Positions 14,688 through 19,672 of a stretch of 21,553 nucleotides of DNA are shown here, piece after piece. The stretch is taken from NCBI GenBank assembly GCA_030043595.1, contig JASHXJ010000511.1, positions 1 through 21,553 on the forward strand, given 5' to 3'. The notes beneath the pieces are model-generated. The model was not told the DNA's origin, did no database searches, and saw only the letters and a list, made by a program, of their open reading frames with translations. The translations under genes and the position numbers were made by a program. The stretch is from Trebonia sp. (GTDB lineage Bacteria; Actinomycetota; Actinomycetes; Streptosporangiales; Streptosporangiaceae). Numbering within the stretch: position 1 is the stretch's first letter; every line of letters starts with the position of its first letter.

Positions 14688-15635
14688 ATGGTTATGAGCT
14701 GGCCGGAGCTGCCGCTGGAGCAGTGGCAGCCGACTCGGGACACCGTTCACCTGTGGACCCAGATCGTCGGCAAGACCCGGATGGCGCTCGAGCCGCCGCT
14801 CAATCACTTCTGGAATGCCACGCTCTACGTCACCGCCCGTGGCCTGAGCACCTCGCTGATGCCGTACCGGGACGGGGGCGTGGAGGTCGAGTTCGACTTC
14901 AGCCGGCACGAGCTGACGATCGCCCGCACGGACGGTACGGTCCGCCGGATGGCCCTGGTCCCCCGCACCGTGGCCGACTTCTACGCCGAGTTCCGGTCAC
15001 AGCTGGACAGCCTGGGCATCGACGTGGCCATCAACACCACCCCGAACGAGATCCCCGACGCCATCCCGTTCGACGCCGATGACGTCCACGACCAGTACGA
15101 CGCCGGCGCCATGCACCGCTTCTGGCTGTCGCTAGTCGACGCGCACCGGGTCATGACCCGGTTCCGCGCCGGGTTCCGGGGGAAGGCCAGCCCGGTCCAC
15201 TTCTTCTGGGGCGCCTTCGACCTGGCGGTCACCCGCTTCTCCGGCCGTCCCGCGCCGCGCCACCCCGGGGGAATTCCCAACTGCCCGGACTGGGTGATGG
15301 CCGAGGCCTACAGCGACGAGGTCTCCAGCTGCGGCTACTGGCCGGGCGGCGCCGCCGAAGGCATCTTCTACTCCTACGCGTACCCGGCGCCGGCCGGCTT
15401 CGCCGACCAGGCCGTCACCCCCGCGGCGGCGTACTACGACGGGCAGCTCGGCGAGTTCGTGCTCCCGTACGCCGCCGTGCGCGCGGCCAGCGATCCCGAC
15501 AGCTACCTGCTCGGGTTCCTGAACTCGACCTTCCAGGCCGCCTGCCGGCTGGCCAGCTGGCCCGGCGGCTGCCCGTCACCCGATGCCGAGTGGCGGACGG
15601 TGGGGAGGAGCCAGGGTTCGTTCGGCCGAGAATAA
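14688..15635 (+). CDS. DUF5996 family protein
   Basis: A 315-residue soluble protein that matches the DUF5996 pattern along its length: WPELPLEQWQPTRDTVHLWTQ at the N-terminus, then VGKTRMALEPPLNHFWNATLYV, VADFYAEFRSQLDSLGI, INTTPNEIPDAIPF, SPVHFFWGAFDLAVTRFSGR, and AYSDEVSSCGYWPGG. The function is unknown; the many conserved Trp, His and Phe residues suggest a ligand-binding or enzymatic pocket. The start is ATG 14688; a second in-frame ATG lies two codons on. The last roughly 20 residues look less conserved and overlap the possible minus-strand regulator remnant, so the ancestral stop may have been earlier. Confidence 0.88.
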   Translation: MVMSWPELPLEQWQPTRDTVHLWTQIVGKTRMALEPPLNHFWNATLYVTARGLSTSLMPYRDGGVEVEFDFSRHELTIARTDGTVRRMALVPRTVADFYAEFRSQLDSLGIDVAINTTPNEIPDAIPFDADDVHDQYDAGAMHRFWLSLVDAHRVMTRFRAGFRGKASPVHFFWGAFDLAVTRFSGRPAPRHPGGIPNCPDWVMAEAYSDEVSSCGYWPGGAAEGIFYSYAYPAPAGFADQAVTPAAAYYDGQLGEFVLPYAAVRAASDPDSYLLGFLNSTFQAACRLASWPGGCPSPDAEWRTVGRSQGSFGRE

Positions 15636-15798
15636 GGCAGTCTTCGCGGCCTCGTCAGCGGATCGCATGGCCGCGCGGAGCCCGGTGAGGGTCTGCGTCA
15701 GCTGCGCGAGCGACCGTTCCGAGAACTGAGACCCCAGCCGGGCGTGCAGCTCGTCACCTTGCTCGTGCCGCCGACGGGATACCGGGACGGGCGGTTCA
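15576..15798 (-). pseudogene. Possible decayed C-terminal fragment of a MarR-like regulator
   Basis: Reading the minus strand from about 15798 to a TGA at 15576-15578 gives an open, helical, charged peptide including GDELHARLGSQFSERSLAQL and TGLRAAMRSADEAAKTALFS. This looks like the last dimerisation helices of a MarR-type regulator. No start codon with a ribosome site and no winged-helix part remains; the frame runs into the end of the tetR gene. Codon use is partly relaxed (CAA, GGT, TCT, TTA). It overlaps the last 60 bp of the DUF5996 gene. The homology is judged by eye only and the stretch may be plain intergenic DNA. Confidence 0.28.
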
Positions 15799-16392
15799 GC
15801 GCGCCGCGATGCCGCTGAAGATCAGGTCGGCGATCCGGCGGCTCGTCTCCTTCGGATCGAGGCCCTCGGTAGCCCCGGATCCCATCCGCGCCAGGACCGG
15901 ACCGACGAGCACCTCGTTGACGAACGCCACGTCGATGTCCGGCCGGATCTCGCCCGTGCCGATGCCCCGGCGCAGGATGCCGTACATGGCCTCCCGGCGC
16001 GGGGCCACGATCTGCTCGAAGTAGCGGCGGTGCAGCTCGGGGAAGGCGCCCGCCTCGGCGAGGAGGGCCCGGAGCATGCAGCCGGCCCGCTGATCGAGAG
16101 TGCGCTCGATCAGCGTTGCCAGGTGGGTGGTCAGGTTGTCCCGCGCGGTCGGGCCGTCGAAATCCGGCAGCGGCTTGTTGATCGCGTCCAGGACGTCGAG
16201 ATACAAGTCGTCCTTGGTCTTCCAGCGCCGGTAGAGGGAGTTGCGGGACACGCCCGCGTGCTCGGCGATCGTCACCAGGGACAGCCCGGTCAGGGTCGCC
16301 CCGGCGCTGACCAGGTCGAGGACGGCTTCCACGGCGGCGGCGTCGGTCCTCGGGTCCCGCCTGCGACCCGCCAGGGTCTTGGTCATCTCCAT
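15796..16392 (-). CDS. TetR-family transcriptional repressor of the efflux gene
   Basis: A TetR/AcrR repressor of about 198 residues. The N-terminal helix-turn-helix is LVTIAEHAGVSRNSLYRRWKTKDDLYLDVLD, with a C-terminal ligand-binding and dimerisation domain (HRRYFEQIVAPRREAMYGILRRG). The start is put at ATG 16392, 4 nt after GGAGG; ATG 16386 is also possible. A more upstream in-frame ATG at 16416 is unlikely because it lies inside the probable -10 box TATGAT (16412-16417). It is divergent from a DHA2 multidrug transporter, and two near-identical palindromes lie between them, so it very likely represses the transporter and itself and is released by a transported or related compound. Confidence 0.92.
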   Translation of the reverse strand: MEMTKTLAGRRRDPRTDAAAVEAVLDLVSAGATLTGLSLVTIAEHAGVSRNSLYRRWKTKDDLYLDVLDAINKPLPDFDGPTARDNLTTHLATLIERTLDQRAGCMLRALLAEAGAFPELHRRYFEQIVAPRREAMYGILRRGIGTGEIRPDIDVAFVNEVLVGPVLARMGSGATEGLDPKETSRRIADLIFSGIAAR

Positions 16393-16411
16393 GGCTCCTC
16401 CACGGTTTCCC

Positions 16412-16417
16412 ATCATA
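16412..16417 (-). promoter_or_regulatory. Probable -10 box of tetR
   Basis: TATGAT on the minus strand, five of six consensus bases. Its position implies a transcript start near 16405, downstream of the ATG at 16416, and so decides the tetR start in favour of 16392 or 16386. Confidence 0.5.
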
Positions 16418-16420
16418 TAT

Positions 16421-16442
16421 CAGAACAGACCTGTTGCGTTCC
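16421..16442. promoter_or_regulatory. TetR operator 2
   Basis: CAGAACAG-AC-CTGTTGCG is an imperfect palindrome centred at 16429.5. With its flank it matches operator 1 at most positions, including a shared CGTTCC downstream. It overlaps the probable -35 of the DHA2 gene (TTGCGT, 16434-16439) and the upstream promoter region of tetR. Confidence 0.65.
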
Positions 16443-16463
16443 GAAATCTCCTCTTGGTACTAT
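16434..16463 (+). promoter_or_regulatory. Promoter of the DHA2 efflux gene
   Basis: A possible -35 TTGCGT (16434-16439), an 18-nt spacer and -10 TACTAT (16458-16463). The -35 lies within operator 2 and the -10 abuts operator 1, so repressor binding to either site would block RNA polymerase. Confidence 0.45.
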
Positions 16464-16483
16464 ACGGAACAGAGCTGTTCCGT
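16464..16483. promoter_or_regulatory. TetR operator 1
   Basis: ACGGAACAG-AG-CTGTTCCGT is a perfect 9-bp inverted repeat with a 2-bp centre, immediately downstream of the efflux-gene -10 box. Its centre is 44 bp, about four helical turns, from operator 2. Confidence 0.8.
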
Positions 16484-16506
16484 TCCATATATTTCAGGAG
16501 ACCGCG

Positions 16507-18045
16507 ATGATCTCGCCTCGCGTTGCCGGCCGGACGCCGACCCTCTCGTCCACCCGCTGGGCGGTGCTCGCCATCTGCGCCGTCGCGCAGTTCATGGTCG
16601 TGCTCGACGTCTCGATAGTGAACGTCGCGCTCCCGCAGATGCGCCACGACCTCGGGCTCACGATCACCTCTCAGCAGTGGGTGGTGAACGCCTACACGCT
16701 GACCTTCGCGGGCTTTCTCATGCTCGGCGGCCGGGCAGGCGACCTGTTCGGCCGGCGGCGGGTCTTCCTGGCAGGCCTGGCGCTGTTCACCGCGGCCAGC
16801 CTCGTCGGTGGCCTGGCCCAGACCGGCGCATGGCTGATCGCGGCGCGTGCTGCCCAGGGGCTGGGCGGTGCGGTGCTCGCCCCGACCTCGCTCTCCCTTC
16901 TCACTTCGACCTTCACCGATCCATCAGAACGGCGGCGCGCTATGGGCGTCTGGTCGGCGACTGCCAGCAGCGGTGCCGCCGCCGGGGTGCTCGCGGGCGG
17001 CATCCTGACTGACCTGCTCGACTGGCGCTGGGTGCTCTTCGTCAACGTGCCCATCGGGCTGCTCATGCTGGTCACCGCCCCGCAGGTACTGCCGGAATCG
17101 CAGGCGCCGGGGCCACGGCCGCGCCTGGACGTCGAGGGAGCGTTCACGATCACCACCGGGCTCGCCCTGTTCGTCTACGGCATCGTGAGCACCGACACCC
17201 ACGCGTGGACCTCGACGCAGACCGTCATGGCGCTGGCCGGCGGGCTGGCCTTCCTGCTCGCGGCGCTGTTCATCGAGGCCAGGGTGGCGCCCAGCCCGCT
17301 CGTGCCGCTGCGCGTCTTCCGGCGCCGTGCGCTGTGCGCGGCGAACGGGATCGCGATGGTCGTCGGCGCGGGGCTGTTCGGCATGTACTTCTTCATCTCC
17401 CTGTACCTGCAGCAGGTCGCCGGGTACAGCCCGCTGCGCACGGGACTGGCCATCGTGCCAGCCGGGACGATGACGCTGGCTGGCGCGCTGCTGGCGCCGC
17501 GGCTCGCGGGCCGGATCGGGGCCTGGCGGCAGCTGGTGCTCGGCCCGGTCCTGTCCGCGGCAGGCCTGCTGTGGATGTCGCTGCTGTCCTTCGGTGACGG
17601 CTACTGGGCGCACATGTTCGTCCCGCTCGCCCTGTTCGGCCTCGGGGTCGGGACGACGTTCGTGCCCATGACGCTCACCGCGACGGCCGGAGTTCCCGCT
17701 GCCGAGGCAGGGCTGGCCTCCGGGCTGGTCAACACGACCAGGCAGATCGGGGGGGCGGTAGGCCTGGCCGTGCTCGCGACCCTCGCCGCCGGTTCCGCGC
17801 GCGCCGGCCGGGCTGCCGGGCACTCGGTCGAGGTGGCGCTCACGACGGGCTACGACAGGGCCTTCCTCGTGGCCGGGCTGCTGATGCTCGCCGGTGCCGG
17901 GCTCGCCCTGCTGATCCGCTCCGGGGCATCCGCGTCCGCATTCACGTCCACGTCCACGTCCGCATCCGCGTCCGCCCCGCCCCAGACGGCGGAGCGGGAG
18001 GCCACCGTGCTACGGTCCGACCCGGCGCTGCAGGTTAGCAAGTGA
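16507..18045 (+). CDS. DHA2-family MFS multidrug transporter (EmrB/QacA type, 14 TM)
   Basis: A 512-residue membrane protein with the length and pattern of 14-helix drug:H+ antiporters. TM1 carries the DHA2 signature FMVVLDVSIVNVALPQM, motif A is GGRAGDLFGRRRVFL, motif B-like AARAAQGLGGAVLAPTSLSL and motif C-like SSGAAAGVLAGGILTD are present, and WRWVLFVNVPIGLLML follows. The start ATG at 16507 has CAGGAG 6 nt upstream. It exports small hydrophobic or cationic toxins or an endogenous metabolite; the substrate is unknown. It is under divergent TetR control through two operators. The C-terminal tail (about 474-489) is Ala/Ser/Thr-rich and encoded by a hexanucleotide repeat. Its 3' end overlaps the convergent SRPBCC gene by 36 bp. 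Confidence 0.95.
   Translation: MISPRVAGRTPTLSSTRWAVLAICAVAQFMVVLDVSIVNVALPQMRHDLGLTITSQQWVVNAYTLTFAGFLMLGGRAGDLFGRRRVFLAGLALFTAASLVGGLAQTGAWLIAARAAQGLGGAVLAPTSLSLLTSTFTDPSERRRAMGVWSATASSGAAAGVLAGGILTDLLDWRWVLFVNVPIGLLMLVTAPQVLPESQAPGPRPRLDVEGAFTITTGLALFVYGIVSTDTHAWTSTQTVMALAGGLAFLLAALFIEARVAPSPLVPLRVFRRRALCAANGIAMVVGAGLFGMYFFISLYLQQVAGYSPLRTGLAIVPAGTMTLAGALLAPRLAGRIGAWRQLVLGPVLSAAGLLWMSLLSFGDGYWAHMFVPLALFGLGVGTTFVPMTLTATAGVPAAEAGLASGLVNTTRQIGGAVGLAVLATLAAGSARAGRAAGHSVEVALTTGYDRAFLVAGLLMLAGAGLALLIRSGASASAFTSTSTSASASAPPQTAEREATVLRSDPALQVSK
17926..17973 (+). repeat. Hexanucleotide tandem repeat inside the efflux gene
   Basis: Eight 6-bp units (GCATCC, GCGTCC, GCATTC, three ACGTCC, GCATCC, GCGTCC) encode an alternating Ala/Thr-Ser tail. 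The period of six keeps the frame, so copy-number change would only alter tail length. Confidence 0.85.
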
Positions 18046-18423
18046 GGCCGCGGTATCGCGGCGCATCTTCGGCGCGAGCAGCCGCAGCAGCGGCCCGGAG
18101 CCGCCCTGCACGGAGGCCCGTTTCACGATCCGGACGCATCCCCCGGGCGCTGGCTCCACCAGGTGCTCGAAGGTGACCGTGCCGAGCGGCACCGCGCACT
18201 CGCTCACCCAGCGCCGGCCGGGATCCACCTCGGTGATCGTGAAGGAGCCGCCGAGGTTGCCGCGCTGCTTGGCCCAGCCGCGGGCGCCTGGTTCGAACGA
18301 GCCGTCGAGCTGCGCGATCTCCTTGCTGACATCCCATTCGGGCCAGCTGGCCACGTCGGTCCAGACCTTCCAGACCTCGTCTGGATCGGCCCCGAACGTT
18401 GCCTCGCATTCGAACAAGTACAT
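18010..18423 (-). CDS. SRPBCC-family protein
   Basis: A 137-residue START/Bet v1-like protein of the SRPBCC superfamily. It begins YLFECEATFGADPDEVWKVW, then DVASWPEWDVSKEIAQLDG, PGARGWAKQR, FTITEVDPGRRWVSEC, and a C-terminal helix ending ASLANLQRRVGP. Such proteins bind hydrophobic ligands or act as cyclases or dehydratases; nothing here identifies the ligand. The start ATG at 18423 is chosen for the AAGGA ribosome site 5-6 nt upstream. An in-frame ATG at 18459 would add 12 residues without a good site. The 3' end overlaps the end of the DHA2 gene on the opposite strand by 36 bp. Confidence 0.87.
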   Translation of the reverse strand: MYLFECEATFGADPDEVWKVWTDVASWPEWDVSKEIAQLDGSFEPGARGWAKQRGNLGGSFTITEVDPGRRWVSECAVPLGTVTFEHLVEPAPGGCVRIVKRASVQGGSGPLLRLLAPKMRRDTAASLANLQRRVGP

Positions 18424-18576
18424 AGCTGTCCTTGACGGGAGGGGAACAAGCATCCCCATGTGCGCGCAAATCCTTGCCGCATACTACCTACGGTACGGGG
18501 TGCGCCCGCCCGCTAACGCTCCGTCGGATGCCATACAGCAATCGTCGCGTAGTCGCTCGTATACTCGTGCGGCAGC

Positions 18577-18915
18577 TCAGCGGCCGCCCTTGCTCCAGAC
18601 GTCGGTGCTCTTGCTGCACGCGGCGTAGCGCACCGCGGCGGCCGCGACAACCTGGTCAGACGACAGGCCGGGACAATCGTTGCTCGTGGAGCGGATGCCG
18701 ACGACGAGCACGCCGAGCATGCTGAGCACGATGAGACAGACCATTACGGCCCGCCGCGGCAGCGACCAGCTGAAAATGGCTTCGGTCCTCGGAATGGGCT
18801 CTGCCCGGGTTGAGCGGTTAAAGGCCGAGAACGTCGATTTAAGCCGGGGATCGGCCGCTTGCAGGAGCTGCTCGATCTGGTCAAGAATCGCTTGCTGACG
18901 ACGGGGCAGGCTCAT
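18577..18915 (-). CDS. DUF3040-like single-pass membrane protein
   Basis: A 112-residue protein. The N-terminus MSLPRRQQAILDQIEQLLQA followed by ADPRLKSTFSAFNRSTR is typical of actinobacterial DUF3040-related proteins. One transmembrane helix (about 55-74) follows. The short C-terminal part contains Cys81 and Cys100, which would lie outside the membrane if the N-terminus is cytoplasmic and could form a disulfide. Function is unknown. The ATG start at 18913-18915 is preceded by GGAAAATGAG. It stands alone on the minus strand between the SRPBCC gene and the amyloid-motif/NACHT unit, and may share a transcript with SRPBCC, 153 bp downstream. Confidence 0.7.
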   Translation of the reverse strand: MSLPRRQQAILDQIEQLLQAADPRLKSTFSAFNRSTRAEPIPRTEAIFSWSLPRRAVMVCLIVLSMLGVLVVGIRSTSNDCPGLSSDQVVAAAAVRYAACSKSTDVWSKGGR

Positions 18916-19333
18916 CTCATTTTCCGGTTGCGGCGCGGGCGGCGGGGACCTTGCCCATGAAGGTTAACTCATGGACGTCGATGCAAGGATGCCTATCGGA
19001 TCGCCGATGGCCGAGGGGTTATCGCTCACGGATCACAATAGAGGGGGACGTGTCAATACCCCAATGGTTAGCGCCCCGGCTGCGGCACGGCACCTGACGA
19101 TCGAAGCGACCTACGGGCTGTGACCGTCTGTGGGTGCGGCGCCGCTCGGCGCCGCACCCACAGACGACTGGCGGTGTGCGGCGCGTCCGGGCGCCTTGTG
19201 GCGGCGCAGGCATGAGGACCAGTTATGTCTGGGGTCCGCGCATTGCATGCGGCGGCGGGAAAGAGTCCCGGGGAATCGTGTGGGGCGTGGCTTATCCTGT
19301 TTTCGGGATGCCTGGCTGCGGGTGGTGGTGGTT
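18916..19333. other. 418-bp intergenic region with a strong hairpin, no supported gene
   Basis: It separates the DUF3040-like gene (minus) from the amyloid-motif effector (plus). Short ORFs here, including plus-strand ones starting at 19130, 19134 and 19225, have no family resemblance or ribosome site. Contents seen are a small inverted repeat ATCGG-atcg-CCGAT near 18995-19008, the 19-bp hairpin at 19125-19166, and a possible -10 TATCCT at 19293-19298. A small RNA ending at the hairpin is possible but unsupported by a clear promoter. Confidence 0.6.
19125..19166. repeat. 19-bp perfect hairpin with GCTC loop
   Basis: CGTCTGTGGGTGCGGCGCC (19125-19143) pairs with its exact reverse complement at 19148-19166 around a 4-nt GCTC loop. 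No U-tract follows on either strand. It is the strongest hairpin I found in the window and stands about 170 bp upstream of the effector gene. It may be a terminator or insulator, the 3' end of a small RNA, or a mobile-element remnant. Confidence 0.85.
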
Positions 19334-19672
19334 ATGGCTCGGGTAGAGCCTGCGGGGCGCTGGCGGCCAGCGGGGGCGGCCGTTTCCTTCGTGCTGGCCG
19401 CCGTGGCGGGGGTGGCGGGGGATCGGATGACCGGGCGCCTGACTGCGGCGCTGGTGGTGTTCGTGGTGCTGCTGGCGGCTGGGATGACGGTCACCTACCT
19501 GCTGGAGCGGCAGGCGCGCGGGCGGGCCTCGGGTGAGGATCAGGGCGCGGGCGACCAGGGCGAGCCGGGCGGGCGCTTTGACCTGCGGGGCGCGCGGGGT
19601 GTGCAGTTCGGCGAGCATAACCGGCAGGTCAACTACTTTGATGCTGAGCCCGGGCCGGATCGCCGGGAATGA
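19334..19672 (+). CDS. Two-TM effector-like protein with C-terminal amyloid-signalling (RHIM-like/BASS) motif
   Basis: A 112-residue protein. Two hydrophobic segments (about 12-29 and 36-57) are joined by a short GDRMTGR turn, so both termini should face the same side, probably the cytoplasm. A flexible Gly/Asp/Gln-rich linker (61-80) leads to the C-terminal motif ARGVQFGEHNRQVNYF (87-102). The VQFG core and paired Asn/Gln resemble RHIM-like bacterial amyloid signalling sequences. The same motif is repeated at the N-terminus of the next protein, and the stop overlaps the next start as ATGA. The start ATG 19334 follows in-frame GTGs at 19325 and 19328; no ribosome site is clear. Inferred role: a membrane-acting effector switched on when the NACHT partner templates its motif. 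Confidence 0.78.
   Translation: MARVEPAGRWRPAGAAVSFVLAAVAGVAGDRMTGRLTAALVVFVVLLAAGMTVTYLLERQARGRASGEDQGAGDQGEPGGRFDLRGARGVQFGEHNRQVNYFDAEPGPDRRE

Noticed and set aside
16924..17823. 299-codon open frame on the minus strand
   Set aside because: It is antisense to the DHA2 transporter and composed of charged low-complexity sequence.
19130..19333. N-terminal extension of the effector gene to an upstream start at 19130
   Set aside because: It would encode the hairpin arm and an Arg/Cys-rich segment with no domain; the two helices and the motif are complete from 19334.
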